Source: CAVTJL01 sp963752325
GTDB lineage: Bacteria > Pseudomonadota > Alphaproteobacteria > Geminicoccales > Geminicoccaceae
DNA: 64,000 nucleotides
Assembly: GCA_963752325.1 (NCBI GenBank)
Contig: CAVVXU010000010.1
Span: 310,001 to 374,000 of the forward strand
Direction: 5' to 3'
Shown here in pieces: positions 1 through 10,660 of the stretch. How positions within the stretch are numbered: the first letter of the stretch is position 1; every line of letters begins with the position of its first letter. A program made the translations under genes and the position numbers. The notes under the pieces were generated by a model that saw nothing but the letters and a program-made list of their open reading frames with translations, did no database searches and was not told the DNA's origin.

Positions 1-3000
1 CCGCGACGATCCGGGCGATCCCCGGCCCGAAGCGGCCCACCACCTCGCGCAGCGTCAGCGACTTGCCGCCATTGGCGAGGAACCACCGGGTCCCGCGCAC
101 CAGCACACGACGCAGCTCGCGCAGCAGCTCCAGCTGCAGCTCGACCGGCACGGCGGCGGGCAACGCCTCGACCTGCCCCCAGGCGGGGAGGATCTGGTAG
201 GCGTCCCGCGCGGCCACGTAGCCCAGCGCTATCTCGGCCAAGGTGGCGCCGGCCTCGTCCTCGAGCTCGCTCGCGATGACGTGCAGGCCGCGATTGACGA
301 GGCTGTTGGCGAGCCAGGTGGCGACGATCTCGCGCCGCAGCCGGTGCGCCTCGATCTCCTCCGCGAAGCGGCGGCGCAGCGGACGCGGGAAGTATTTGGC
401 GAGGTCGGCCGTGAAGTAGGGCCGGTCCGGCAGGTCGGTCGCCAGCAGGCCGTCATAGATCGTCATCTTGGCGTAGGCGAGCAGAACGGCCCGCTCGGGC
501 CGGGTCAGCCCCTGCCCCGCCTTGCGGCGCTCCGCCAGCTCGGCGTCGCCGGGCAGCATCTCGATCGCCCGGTCGAGGCGGCCCTGGCGCTCGAGCTTGC
601 GCATCAGCCCGATCTCGGCATCGAGCAGCTCGACGCCGAAGGACTGGGCGATGCTGAGCGCCATGTTCTGGAGGACGTTGTCGCGAAGCACGAGGGCCGC
701 CACCTCGTCGGTCATGCCGGCCAGAAGCTCGTCGCGCTGCTTCAGCGTGAGGTCGCCCGGCGGCCATCACGCCGCCCAGCAGGATCTTGATGTTGACCTC
801 GTGGTCGGAGCAGTCGACGCCGGCCGAGTTGTCGATGAAGTCGGTGTTGATCCGGCCGCCGATACGGGCGAAGGCGACGCGGCCATGCTGGGTGAGGCCG
901 AGATTGCCGCCCTCGCCCACGACCTTGCAGCGCAGCTCCTCGCCGTCGACGCGGACCGCGTCGTTGGCGCGGTCATGGGCGTCGGCGTGGCTCTCGGCCG
1001 CGGCCTTGACGTAGGTGCCGATGCCGCCGTTCCACAAGCAGATCGACGGGCGCCTTCAGGATCGCCCGGATGAGCTCGGCCGGCGCCAGATGGGTGGCCT
1101 CGATGGCGAGCGCGCGACGCGCCTCGGGCGCTGATCTGGATGCTCTTGGCCGAGCGGGGGAAGACGCCGCCGCCCGCGCTGATCTTGCGCCCGGTCGTAG
1201 TCGGCCCAGCTCGACCGCGGCAGCGCGAAGAGGCGCCGGCGCTCGGCGATCGAGACGGCCGGGTCGGGATCCGGATCGAGGAAGACGTGGCGGTGATCGA
1301 AGGCCGCGACCAGGCGGATATGCTCGGAGAGGAGCATGCCGTTGCCGAAGACGTCGCCCGACATGTCGCCGATGCCGACCACCGTGAAGGGCTCGCCTCT
1401 GGATGTCGCGGCCGAGCTCGCGGAAATGGCGCTTGACCAATTCCCAGGCCCCCTTGGCGGTGATGCCCATGACCTTGTGGTCGTAGCCGGCCGAGCCGCC
1501 CGACGCGAAGGCATCGTCGAGCCAGAAGCCGTAGTCGCGGCTGATCCCGTTGGCGATGTCGGAGAAGGTGGCCGTGCCCTTGTCGGCGGCGACGACGAGG
1601 TAGGGATCGTCGTCGTCGTAGCGGACGACGGCCGGCGGGCGGCACGATCCCGCCCGTCCTTGCGGTTGTCGGTGAGATCGAGAAGGCCGGAGAGGAAGGT
1701 CCGGTAGCAGCGGATCGCCTCCTCCTGCTGGGCCGCGCGATCGCCGCCCACCGGCGGCCGCTTGACGAAGAAGCCGCCCTTGGCGCCGACCGGCACGATG
1801 ACGCTGTTCTTGACCATCTGCGCCTTCATCAGGCCCAGGACCTCGGTGCGGAAATCCTCGCGCCGGTCGGACCAGCGGATGCCGCCGCGGGCGACCTTGC
1901 CGCCCCTGAGATGCACGGCCTCGACCTGCGGGGCGTAGACCCAGATCTCGTAGGCGGGCTTGGGCAGCGGCATGCCCGGCACGCGGCCGGGATCGAGCTT
2001 CAAGGAGAGATAGCTCTTGGGCTGGCCTCCGTCCTGGCGCTGATAGTGGTTCGTGCGCAGCGTCGCCTGGACGAGGCCCAGATAGGTGCGGACGATGCGG
2101 TCCTCGTCGAGGATCGCCACGCCCTCGAGGCCGTCCTGGATGGCGCGCTCGACGAGCGCCACCTCGGTCTCGCGCTGGGCGCGCTCGGGATCGAAGCGAG
2201 CCTCGAACAGGCGCACCAAGAGGGCCGCCAGGGGCGCGTTCGAGACCAGGGTCTCCTCGATGTAGCTCTGGCTGAACGGCATGCCGAGCTGCAGGACGTA
2301 CTTGCAGTAGGCGCGCAGCACGACGACCTGGCGCACGTCGAGGCCGCCCGCGAGGACGAGCCGGTTGAAGCGGTCGTTCTCGACGCGCTGCGTCCAGATG
2401 CCGTGAAAGGCCTGCTGGAACTTGAGGCGGATCGTGTCGACGTCGACCTCGCCGCCGACCAGGAGCTCCATGCCGAAATCGTGGATCCAGAACTCGTGGC
2501 CGTCCCTGGCGCGGATATGGTGCGTCTCCTCGGCCAGGACGCGCAGGCCCATCCCCTCGAGGATCGGCAGCACGTCGGCGAGACGGGCCGGGGCCCGGGC
2601 GCGGATGAGCTTGAAGTGGACCAGCGAGGCCGGATCCTCGAGGCGGCGGTAGAGGCTCATCGCCAGCTCATCGCCCGAGCCCAGGCCGTCGATGTGACGG
2701 ATGTCGGGCACGGCGGCCCGGGCCGGCACGCTCTCCTGATAGGAGGCCGGCAGGTCGCGGCCGTAGAGCCGGAAGAGGCGGTTGCCCTCCTCCTCGCCGA
2801 CGGCGTCCTGGAGCGCGTCACGCAGCCGGTCGGTCCAGGAATGCGAGGCCTCGGCGAGCTTGCGCTCGAGATCCTCTGGGTCGAGATCGGCCGGGATGCC
2901 CTCGGGCGTGCGGATGGTGAAGAGGAGCCGGGCCAGCACCGAGTTCGGAGAGCTGGACCTGATACTCGCACTCGCGCGCGCCGACCGCCGCCACGAGGAT

Positions 3001-4324
3001 CGCCTGCAGCCGCTCGCGCAGCGCGGTGTTGTGGCGGTCGCGCGGGACGTAGACGAGGCAGGTGAGGAAGCGGCCGAAGGGATCGGGCCGGACGAAGAGC
3101 CGGATCCGCTGGCGCTCCTGCAGATGGAGGATCTCGCTGCAGATGCGGTAGAGCATCTCGGTGTCGGTCTGGAAGAGCTCGTCGCGCGGATAGGTCTCGA
3201 GGATGTTGACGAGCGCCTTGCCGTCGTGGCTGGCGGGCGAGTGGCCGGCCCTCGTCGACGATCGCCTCGACCTTGCGGCGGAGCAGCGGGATCTCGCGCG
3301 GGCTGCGATTGTAGGCGGCCGAGGTGAAGAGGCCGAGGAAGCGATGCTCGCCCGCGACACTGCCGTCCGGCGCATACCTCTTGACGCCGATCACGTCGAG
3401 ATAGGTCCCGCGATGCACGGTGCTGCGCGCGGTGCCCTTGGTGACCAGCAGCGGCGCCAGGGGATCGCGCGAGCGCTCGCGGATCGCGGCCGGCAGCGCG
3501 TCGAAGCTCCTCGACCGCTCGCCGGGGTCGTAGTCCTTGAGGATGCCGAGGCCGCTGCCCTTGACCCGACGGAGGTGAAGGCCGCCCGCATCCTCCTCGA
3601 GCCCGTACTGGGAGTAGCCGAGAAAGGTGAAATGGTTGTCGGCCAGCCAGCGCAGGAACGCCTCGACCTCGAGCAGCTCCTCGCGGGCGACGATGTCCGC
3701 GGCCGGCGCCAGCCCCGCCAGCGCCTCCTCGATCTTGGCCTGCATCGCCCGCCAGTCATTGACCCCCTGTCGGACGTCGTCGAGCACGCGCTCGAGATCC
3801 TTCTCGACCTTGTCCATGACGGCGGCGTCGCTCTGCCGGTCGACCTCGACATGCATGAAGCTCTCGCTCCGGCCGGCGGTCGGCCCGGTGCCGTCGCCGA
3901 TCTCGACGAGCCTTCCCTCGTCGTCGCGCGTTACCGCGAAGACCGGGTGGACGATGAGATGGATGCCGAGCCCGTGCCGGCTCAGCTCCATGCTGGCGCT
4001 GTCGATGAGGAAGGGCATGTCGTCGTTGACGATCTCGAGGATCGTGTGCGTGGACTGCCAGCCATGCTGCTCGACGCTCGGATTGTAGAGACGGATCTTG
4101 GGGTTACCCGCGGCACGCTGCTGACCGAAGCGCAGGTGGGCCAGGGCGGCGCCGTAGAGGTCGAGCGGCTCGCGCACCGTGAGATCGGCGGGCGCCACGT
4201 CATGATAGTAGCGGCGGACGAAACGCTCGATCCGTTCCGCCTCCTCGCCCGAGAGGCGCTGGCGGACGATCTGCGCGACCCGGTCGACGAGCTCGGCCTT
4301 GAGCATCTCTGCACGGTTCGACAT
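1..4324 (-). CDS. gdhB: NAD-specific glutamate dehydrogenase, large (about 180 kDa) type, 3' end outside window, frameshifted
   Basis: Oxidative deamination of glutamate to 2-oxoglutarate in the cytoplasm; this large class is typical of alpha-proteobacteria and Pseudomonas. The start MSNRAEML at 4324 gives an N-terminal regulatory region (PRDELFQTDTEMLYRI, FVRPDPFGRF) and then the catalytic core with PVGAKGGF (the Lys of the glutamate site) and the GIGDMSGDVFGNGMLLS nucleotide-fold stretch. About 1440 residues are present of the usual 1600, so the C-terminus lies beyond position 1. The reading frame changes near 3248, 2943, 1650, 1633, 1398, 1190, 1126, 1037 and 756; at each point removing one base restores the family sequence, and no nonsense codon is seen. 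I read this as sequence error, not decay. It is separated by about 190 bp from the M24 peptidase gene upstream, which is probably a separate unit. Confidence 0.93.
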
Positions 4325-4516
4325 GGCCCGAGCCTCCCTGCAATCCCGTTGTCCTGCAAGAAAGCACATAGCGGGTGGCAGCCGAAAGACAGCCCCGTGA
4401 GAAATGACGGGCGGGCCGGAAGCGGGCCCGGATCGCGGAGAGCGCAGATGACCGCCCCGGGGCCTTGCCCTCCGGCCGAGCCCCTGACGGCCGGCCCCGT
4501 CGTGTCGGCTGGACGG

Positions 4517-5680
4517 TCAGGCGGGGACGATCAGCTCGCGCGGGCAGTTGGCGGTCCAGTTCTCCACGCCGTCCTCGGTGACGAGGAAGGTGTCCTCGGT
4601 GTGGTGGCGCACGCCGTCCCAGTAGTAGCTGTACTCGATGCAGATCACCGTCGGGACCTCGATCACCGTGCGGTTCACGTGGTTGAGGCGCGGCTGCTCG
4701 TGCGCGCCGAGGCCGAGGCCATGGCCGATGAACTCGCGCGGAAACTTTTCGAGATGCCTGGAGATGAGGGCGTGGCCGCGATCGAAGACCTCACCGCCCG
4801 TCATGCCCGGACGCAGCGACATGCCGACCTCGAGCTGGACCTCGTTCAGGCGCTTCCAGATTTCCTGCTGCTTGGCCGAGGCCTCGCCCACGAAGTAGGA
4901 GCGGACGAAGTCGGCGCTGTAGCCCAGCACCGTGGCGCCCATGTCGACCTTGACGAAGTGGCCGCGCTCGATGGTCGTGCCGACCGGGAAGGGCGCATGG
5001 GCGGCGAACGAGTTGCCGGGGCCGCAGCCGATGTTGACGAAGCGGTAGCCGTCAGCGCCCTCGTCGACCATCCGGCGCGTCGCCGCCTTGAAAAGATCGT
5101 AGTCGGTGTTGCCCACCCGGATCGCGTCGCGGAACGAGGCGTGGGCCATCACCGTGATCTCGGTGGCGCGTTTGAGGCGACGGATCTCCTCGGGCGTCTT
5201 GACCGTCCGCGCCAGCTCCATGAGGGCTCCGGCGTCGACCAGGCGGTTGCCCTCGAGCAGGGCCTCGAGCTTCGCCTTGTAGCCGGCAGGCAGGCTCTCG
5301 CCCTCGGTGCCGATGACGAGCGCCTTCACCTTCCGGTCGGCCAGCACCGCCTTGGCCGCGTCGAAGAAGTCGTCATAGAAGTGGGTGTCGATGTCGGTGA
5401 AGAACTCGGCCATCGCGTAGGCGCGGACATCCTCGATCCAGGTCGAGTCCATGGCGAGGTGCAGATCGACCGCCGGCACGATGAAGGCCGGCTCGACCGA
5501 GGGGTCGCGGAAGAAAAAGACGGTGAAGGGCCGGTAGGCGAGCGCGCCGCCATTGTTGAAGAACTCGCTCACATACTTCGAGTTCTCGTTGCCGCGCAGG
5601 ATCAGGAGGTCGATGCCTTCCTTCTCCATCAGGCCGCGCAGGCGGGGCTCGTTGAAGATCGTCGGCTGACGCTTGGGCAT
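4517..5680 (-). CDS. M24 family metallopeptidase (Xaa-Pro aminopeptidase/creatinase fold)
   Basis: A 387-residue protein with an N-terminal creatinase-like domain and a C-terminal pita-bread domain. The metal ligands are visible in order: Asp in VKVDMGA, Asp in YSADFVRS, His in FIGHGLGLGAHEQ, Glu in ICIEYSYY and Glu in HHTEDTF. It should hydrolyse X-Pro or a related C-N bond in the cytoplasm; no signal peptide is seen. I chose ATG 5680 (MPKRQPTIF), with GCGAGG upstream. A TTG at 5713 would overlap the previous stop. It lies 29 bp downstream of a DUF4392 gene on the same strand, so it is probably co-transcribed with the DUF4392 pair. The exact substrate (proline dipeptide, creatine-like or pyroglutamyl compound) cannot be told from sequence. 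Confidence 0.88.
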   Translation of the reverse strand: MPKRQPTIFNEPRLRGLMEKEGIDLLILRGNENSKYVSEFFNNGGALAYRPFTVFFFRDPSVEPAFIVPAVDLHLAMDSTWIEDVRAYAMAEFFTDIDTHFYDDFFDAAKAVLADRKVKALVIGTEGESLPAGYKAKLEALLEGNRLVDAGALMELARTVKTPEEIRRLKRATEITVMAHASFRDAIRVGNTDYDLFKAATRRMVDEGADGYRFVNIGCGPGNSFAAHAPFPVGTTIERGHFVKVDMGATVLGYSADFVRSYFVGEASAKQQEIWKRLNEVQLEVGMSLRPGMTGGEVFDRGHALISRHLEKFPREFIGHGLGLGAHEQPRLNHVNRTVIEVPTVICIEYSYYWDGVRHHTEDTFLVTEDGVENWTANCPRELIVPA

Positions 5681-5709
5681 AGATCTGGCCTCGCAGGGAG
5701 GGGAAGGGA

Positions 5710-6720
5710 TCAAAAGGCGCGCTTGAAGCCTTGGACGAGGCCATTCCTGACGATGCCCTGGAGCATCGCGACGATGCCTCGCTGCACATCGAGCGGCATT
5801 CCGTCGACCTGGAGGATGTGGCGCCCGGTCGAGCCGTCGACGCCATGGGCATCGACACAGGCCCGCAGCATCCGCTCCTCGTCGTCCGGGCTATGGAGCA
5901 GCTCCGGCCGACCCGTGGCGGCGGCGGCCGCCGCCGTGATCGCGTAGGCGCCCCAGTTCGAGGTGTTGGCGGCCACCAGCACGTCGGTCGCCACGCGCGT
6001 GGCCAGCGCCTCGCCCTTGGGCTTGTGGCGCCGCACGGCGTCGATGATGAGGCCGTAGCCGAGCTCGTTGCCGTTGTCGCCGACACCGATGGTCGGCACC
6101 TTGCGCTCGCGGGCGAGGTCGATCAGATGCTCCGCCCGGGCGCGCGGGCCCGAGGTCGGCTTGCCCGAGGCGGTATGCGCGATGCCGTCCGGGTTGGGCC
6201 CGAGCTTCTCGATGCTGACCACGAGGCTGGGCTCGAACCGGTCGAGAAGGCCCGCCGCCTGGGCGGGCGCGTCCTCGCCCGGGCTGATCGGCAGGACCGC
6301 CGTCGTGAAGGCTACCTCGGCCGCCACCTCGGGGCTCCTGATACCGAGCCCGAGCGCGAGCGCGGTGGCAGCCAGGTTGTCGATGAAGTCCTTCTCGGTG
6401 AAAAGGATGGGCACGCCGCCCAGGATCGCAACGGCGCGGGCAATCGCGGCGACGCCCGGAGGGCCGTCGGTCTCGCCGGCCGGCAGATATTTCGGATCGC
6501 CGGCACCCGTCATGATGAAGACCGTCTTGCCGGGCTTGACGTTCGCGAGCAGCGAGCGGGCACCCAGGAGCGAGAGCGGCAGGCCACCCTGGGCCGCGAC
6601 CGCGGCCTCGTGCAGCTTGGCGATGACGCCCCGACTGTAGTCCGAGATCCGCATCTCGACAGTGACCAGACGGTCGATGTTGCGGCAGATCAGCTCGAGC
6701 TGCGCTTCGGGCACGGTCAT
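5710..6720 (-). CDS. DUF4392 protein (D-glutamate cyclase-like), paralogue 1
   Basis: A 336-residue protein of the DUF4392 family, the C-terminal domain of mitochondrial D-glutamate cyclase, which makes 5-oxo-D-proline from D-glutamate. Shared motifs with its two paralogues here are GETDGPPG near residue 83, IEKLGPNPDG near 190, GVGDNGNELGYG near 228 and SNWGAYAI near 262. No signal peptide or membrane segment is seen. It is the second gene of a minus-strand run, 10 bp after paralogue 2 and just before the M24 peptidase. Family membership is strong. That it acts on D-glutamate is inference from the eukaryotic enzyme, which carries an additional N-terminal domain absent here. Confidence 0.85.
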   Translation of the reverse strand: MTVPEAQLELICRNIDRLVTVEMRISDYSRGVIAKLHEAAVAAQGGLPLSLLGARSLLANVKPGKTVFIMTGAGDPKYLPAGETDGPPGVAAIARAVAILGGVPILFTEKDFIDNLAATALALGLGIRSPEVAAEVAFTTAVLPISPGEDAPAQAAGLLDRFEPSLVVSIEKLGPNPDGIAHTASGKPTSGPRARAEHLIDLARERKVPTIGVGDNGNELGYGLIIDAVRRHKPKGEALATRVATDVLVAANTSNWGAYAITAAAAAATGRPELLHSPDDEERMLRACVDAHGVDGSTGRHILQVDGMPLDVQRGIVAMLQGIVRNGLVQGFKRAF

Positions 6721-6730
6721 GTCTGCGGCC

Positions 6731-7756
6731 TCAGTGGGTGAGCCCGGTGGTGGTGCTCTCGAGGTTCTTGCGCACGATGCTGCCCAGGATGTGGACGCAG
6801 GCCATCGAGGTCTCGCCGTCGAGACCGTCGACGAAGAACTCCTGGGTGCAGAACATCGCCTCGAGCCCGCCCGCGTCGAGGCAGGCGCGCAGGATGCGCT
6901 CCTCGTCGGCAGCCCGGTGCATGAGCTCGGGGCGCTTCAGGAGCCACGCGAGCGCCGCCTCGATGCCGTAGCAGCCCCAGTTCGACATCATCGTCGGCAG
7001 GACGATGTCGGTGGCGATGGCGGTGCAGAGCACGTCGCCCTTGGGCATCGCCTCGACGACCGCCTCGCGGATGGCACCGAAGCCCAGCTCGTTGCCGTGA
7101 TCGCCGATCCCGATGGTCAGAAGGCCCCGTTTGGTCGCCTCCGTGACCAGTGGCGAGATGTCGACCGCGTCGTGGCGAACGTGGCTGCCCTGCCCCTCGA
7201 GCGGCTGGGCCGTCGCGTTGTGGATGATGCCGTCCTGGGCCGGGCCGAGACGCTCCGTGCTCACCACCGCCTTGGGCTGCAGCTCGTCATAGATGCGGGC
7301 GACCCAGCCCTCGATCTCCGACTTGCTGGTCGGGGCCTTCTCCAGGACAGCGCCGAGCCCGCGATCCCTGGCGTCCTCGACCCGATCCTTGATCATCACG
7401 CCGGCGGCGAGGCTCGACGCCTCGATCGGGCGGGCATGGCAGGCCTCGCAGCAATAGACCGGCACGGCGCCGATACCCTTGTAGAGGATGCGCGCGAGCG
7501 AGGCCGCGCCCGGAGGTCCGTCGCTCTCGCCCTCCGGCATCGTCGGCGCGTAGCCGGCGCCGGTGAGGACGAGCACGGTGTCGCCGGGCTCCAAGGCAGC
7601 CTTGAGCCTTTCGGCGGCGACCATGCTGATCGGCCGGCCGCCCACGAGCGCGCGCGCCGCCTCGTACATCGTCGCCAGCACATTGTGCGGCATGCCGCGG
7701 TTCTTGGCCTCGATCGTGATCAAACGATCAATCGCCGCGCCGGTGATGTCTGGCAT
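6731..7756 (-). CDS. DUF4392 protein (D-glutamate cyclase-like), paralogue 2
   Basis: A 341-residue DUF4392 protein, first gene of the minus-strand run and divergent from the LysR regulator (213 bp between the starts). The conserved motifs are GESDGPPG, TERLGPAQDG, GIGDHGNELGFG and SNWGCYGI. It is recognisably homologous to, but well diverged from, the neighbour downstream and the copy at 14531, so this is not a recent duplication. A Cys-rich stretch around residue 105 (VYCCEACHARP) is specific to this copy. The shared divergent control region suggests that LysR regulates this gene and the two after it. Confidence 0.85.
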   Translation of the reverse strand: MPDITGAAIDRLITIEAKNRGMPHNVLATMYEAARALVGGRPISMVAAERLKAALEPGDTVLVLTGAGYAPTMPEGESDGPPGAASLARILYKGIGAVPVYCCEACHARPIEASSLAAGVMIKDRVEDARDRGLGAVLEKAPTSKSEIEGWVARIYDELQPKAVVSTERLGPAQDGIIHNATAQPLEGQGSHVRHDAVDISPLVTEATKRGLLTIGIGDHGNELGFGAIREAVVEAMPKGDVLCTAIATDIVLPTMMSNWGCYGIEAALAWLLKRPELMHRAADEERILRACLDAGGLEAMFCTQEFFVDGLDGETSMACVHILGSIVRKNLESTTTGLTH

Positions 7757-7969
7757 GGAGCTTGCTCCGAAGGAAAATCATCGTTGCAGATCGAGCCCGG
7801 GACCGGACGGACGGCATCGGCCGCTCGTGGCGTGCCGGCGTCGGGCTGATGGTCAGCAAAGCACGGAGGCTGAGCCCGCCAGAAGCTCAATCCTGGCGCC
7901 GATCCGATGCCGAGACGGCATCATGCCGCCTCGTGCCAGGACGCATTTTCGGCCGAGGAGATCTTCTCG

Positions 7970-8947
7970 ATGTTCAAGTCATCCGTCCGGTATTTCGTGT
8001 CGATCGTCGAGCACGGCTCCATCCGAGCGGCGGCAGATGCGCTGCACATTGCCCAATCGGCAGTCAGCCGACAGCTTCAATCCCTGGAGCACGAGCTGGG
8101 GGCGCCCCTCGTCGAGCGACATGCGCGGGGCGTCGTCCTCACCGAGGCGGGCGAGATCCTCATCCACTATCTGCGCCGGGCGGGCTTTCACGTCCAACGC
8201 ATCCGCGCGGAGATCGACGCGCTCAACGGCCTGCAGCGCGGCCATGTCAGCTTCGCTACCGTCGAGTCGCTGATAGGCGAGTTCGTCCCGCGCGTGATCA
8301 GCCGCTTTCGGGCCAGCTATCCCGGCATCACGCTCGCCGTCACGGTCGCGGGCAGCGATCGGGTGCTCCATGCCGTGCGCTACGGCGAGGCCGATCTCGG
8401 CATCGCCTTCAACCAGGAGCTACCGGCCGAGATCGAGGTGGCGAGCCGGCTGCGCGAGCGCATCTTCGCCGTGATGGCGCCCGACCATCCACTCGCCTCC
8501 TCGGGCGAGATCGCGATCACGGACTGCGTCGGCTGGCCGATCGGGCTCTCGCCGCGCTGGACGGGAACCCGACAGCTGGCCGAGCGCGTCTGCGTGGATG
8601 CAGGGGTCGCGCTCGACATCGTGCTCGAGAGCAACTCGATCGAGCTGCTGCATCGCTTCGCGCTCTCGGGTGAGGGCATCGCTTTCCTGACCGGCACAAG
8701 CTGCGCCAGCTCGGTCGCGGCCGGCAAGCTCGTGGCGGTGCCTATCCACGAGCGCGGATTCGAGGTGGCGGCCCTGGAGATTCTGCATCTTGCCGGCCGC
8801 CATCTTCCGGCCGCGGCCGACGCCTTCCTGCAGGCGCTGTGCGGCACCCTCCGCGAGCAGGACACCGTCGGAGGTGGGCCAGCGGTGATGCCGGTGCGGC
8901 ATCAAAGGCGCGCCGGGAATGCGCTTCCCGCGCTCTCGGCACGATGA
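7970..8947 (+). CDS. LysR-type transcriptional regulator
   Basis: A 325-residue LysR family protein: N-terminal winged helix (residues 1-60, with HIAQSAVSRQLQSLEHELG as the recognition region) and a periplasmic-binding-protein-like effector domain from about 90. ATG 7970 is chosen because GAGGAG lies 9 bases upstream and MFKSSVRYFVSIVEHGS is the normal LysR N-terminus. It is divergent from the DUF4392/M24 run and 101 bp upstream of the peptide-transporter operon, the standard position for a local regulator. The effector is unknown; by context it would be the transported peptide or a D-glutamate/5-oxoproline derivative. A 101-bp gap with a strong AGAGGAGAGG ribosome site separates it from the transporter. 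Confidence 0.93.
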   Translation: MFKSSVRYFVSIVEHGSIRAAADALHIAQSAVSRQLQSLEHELGAPLVERHARGVVLTEAGEILIHYLRRAGFHVQRIRAEIDALNGLQRGHVSFATVESLIGEFVPRVISRFRASYPGITLAVTVAGSDRVLHAVRYGEADLGIAFNQELPAEIEVASRLRERIFAVMAPDHPLASSGEIAITDCVGWPIGLSPRWTGTRQLAERVCVDAGVALDIVLESNSIELLHRFALSGEGIAFLTGTSCASSVAAGKLVAVPIHERGFEVAALEILHLAGRHLPAAADAFLQALCGTLREQDTVGGGPAVMPVRHQRRAGNALPALSAR

Positions 8948-9048
8948 TCTACTGCTGATGCTCAAGGCCTCGTGCCGGTCGCGGGCGGCGACCGACCCTG
9001 CAAGGGCTGCCCAGCGCGAAGGGACGGGAAAAGAGGAGAGGACGGCTC

Positions 9049-10617
9049 ATGTCAGCTCGCATCATCGGCTCGGGCGGAGTGACGCGACGCTCGATCATCA
9101 AGGCTTCCGCGCTCGGCGCCGCCGCCATGACGACGGGTGGTCTCGCCATGCCGGCGATCGCCCAGAGCAAGCGGGACGACCTGCAAATCGGCGTGTTCGG
9201 CGGCGACTTCGGCAATCTGAGCCCGGTGAGGCGCTACGACATCCAGGGCGGGCTCGTCGTCTACAACGTGTTCGACGGCCTCGTCCGTGTCGACTTCAAG
9301 AACCGCAAGATCATTCCCTGGGTGGCCGAGGCCTGGAGCCAGCCGGATCCCCTCACCTGGCGGATCAAGCTGCGCGAAGGTGTCAAGTGGCACGGCGGCT
9401 ACGGCGAGATGACCGCCCAGGACGTGGCCTATACCTGGCAGTACCATCTCGACACCAAGAGCTTCCAGGTCGGCACCGCCCTTTTCCCGATCGACTCGAT
9501 CAAGACCGACGGCACCTATGTCGTCGAGGTCAAGACCAAGCGGCCGTTCGGGCCCTTCCCAGCCGTGACCATGGGCTATGCCGGCTTCATCATCTCGGAG
9601 AAGGCGCACAAGGAGCTGGGGCCTGATACCTACGGGCACAAGCCGATCGGCCAGGGCGCCTTCGAGGTCGACTCGGTCCGCGGCAACGAGGTCACGCTCA
9701 AGCGCAACGAGAACTACTGGCGTCCGGGCCTGCCCAAGCTCGACCGGCTGGTCTACCGCGCCATTCCCGATTCCACCGTGCGGCTGCAGTCGCTGGAGCG
9801 CGGCGAGCTCGACTTCATGACGCATCCCGATCCCAAGGACGTGGCGGGCGTCGAGAAGGAGGGCAAGTTCACGGTCACGAAGACGCCCGGCTGGAACTGG
9901 GACTATCAGCAGTTCAATCTCACCGTGCGGCCCGACCTTCCCTACCACAACAAGCTGGTGCGCCAGGCGATCTCCTACGCGATCGATCGCGAGGCGATCG
10001 TGAACGAGATCTACAGCGGCCAGGCGACCGTCACCGACAACCAGATCCCGGCGGGCTATCTCGGCCACCGCGAGTCGCTGATGCGCTATCCCAAGAACGG
10101 CGACCTCGCCAAGGCGCAGGAGCTCATGTCGCAGGCCGGCGTGCGCGGCTACGAGGTCGAGGTCATCACGAGCGACAAGGATTGGCTGCGGCGGGAGCTG
10201 GAGCTGGTGGCGGCAATGGTGAGCCAGATCGGCATCAACTACAAGATCCGCGACCTCGACATCGGCGGCTTCAACAATCTGTGGCTCAACAGGAAATACG
10301 AGCAGCACCTCGAGGACATCACGCTCGTCGCTCCCGACCCCGACGCCACCTCCTGGTGGTTCCTGCACAGCCACGGCAGCTCCTCCTCCTACCGCAATCC
10401 GGAGATGGACAAGCTCCTGGACGCGGCACGCGAGGAGACCGATCCCGCCAAACGCGAGCCGCTCTATTACAAGATCGTCGACATGACCGTCGACGAATGC
10501 CCGCTCATCTATCACTGCAACGTGAATTTCATTCAGGTCTTCGACAAGAAGCTCACCGGCTTCACGCCCGGCAATCAGGAATATGCCGAGTTCCACGACA
10601 CGACCGCCTGGACCTGA
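9049..10617 (+). CDS. Peptide/nickel-type ABC transporter substrate-binding protein (family 5), Tat-exported
   Basis: A 522-residue SBP_bac_5 protein. The N-terminus has a twin-arginine signal (TRRSIIKASALGAAAM, cleavage near residue 40 after AIAQ), so it is probably folded before export to the periplasm. The body has the usual family motifs, with KLREGVKWHGG near residue 105, GAFEVDSVRGNEVTLKRN near 203 and the IDREAIVNEIYSG lobe. It heads an ordered operon of two permeases and two ATPases, so this is a complete importer of the Dpp/Opp class. The ligand is unknown. Neighbouring DUF4392 genes on both sides suggest a D-glutamate or pyroglutamyl peptide; this is inference. Confidence 0.93.
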   Translation: MSARIIGSGGVTRRSIIKASALGAAAMTTGGLAMPAIAQSKRDDLQIGVFGGDFGNLSPVRRYDIQGGLVVYNVFDGLVRVDFKNRKIIPWVAEAWSQPDPLTWRIKLREGVKWHGGYGEMTAQDVAYTWQYHLDTKSFQVGTALFPIDSIKTDGTYVVEVKTKRPFGPFPAVTMGYAGFIISEKAHKELGPDTYGHKPIGQGAFEVDSVRGNEVTLKRNENYWRPGLPKLDRLVYRAIPDSTVRLQSLERGELDFMTHPDPKDVAGVEKEGKFTVTKTPGWNWDYQQFNLTVRPDLPYHNKLVRQAISYAIDREAIVNEIYSGQATVTDNQIPAGYLGHRESLMRYPKNGDLAKAQELMSQAGVRGYEVEVITSDKDWLRRELELVAAMVSQIGINYKIRDLDIGGFNNLWLNRKYEQHLEDITLVAPDPDATSWWFLHSHGSSSSYRNPEMDKLLDAAREETDPAKREPLYYKIVDMTVDECPLIYHCNVNFIQVFDKKLTGFTPGNQEYAEFHDTTAWT

Positions 10618-10660
10618 CGGCAGGCGTTTCTTTTCTCAAGGGTGAGGGGACGACCAGGGA

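Noticed and set aside
281..3327. Plus-strand open frames opposite the glutamate dehydrogenase gene
   Set aside because: They are Leu/Asp/Val/Arg-rich mirror readings of the minus-strand gene and end where its frames shift.
1..4324. Programmed frameshifting in the glutamate dehydrogenase gene
   Set aside because: Nine shifts at sites with no common slippery motif, and similar shifts in unrelated genes, make sequence error far more likely.
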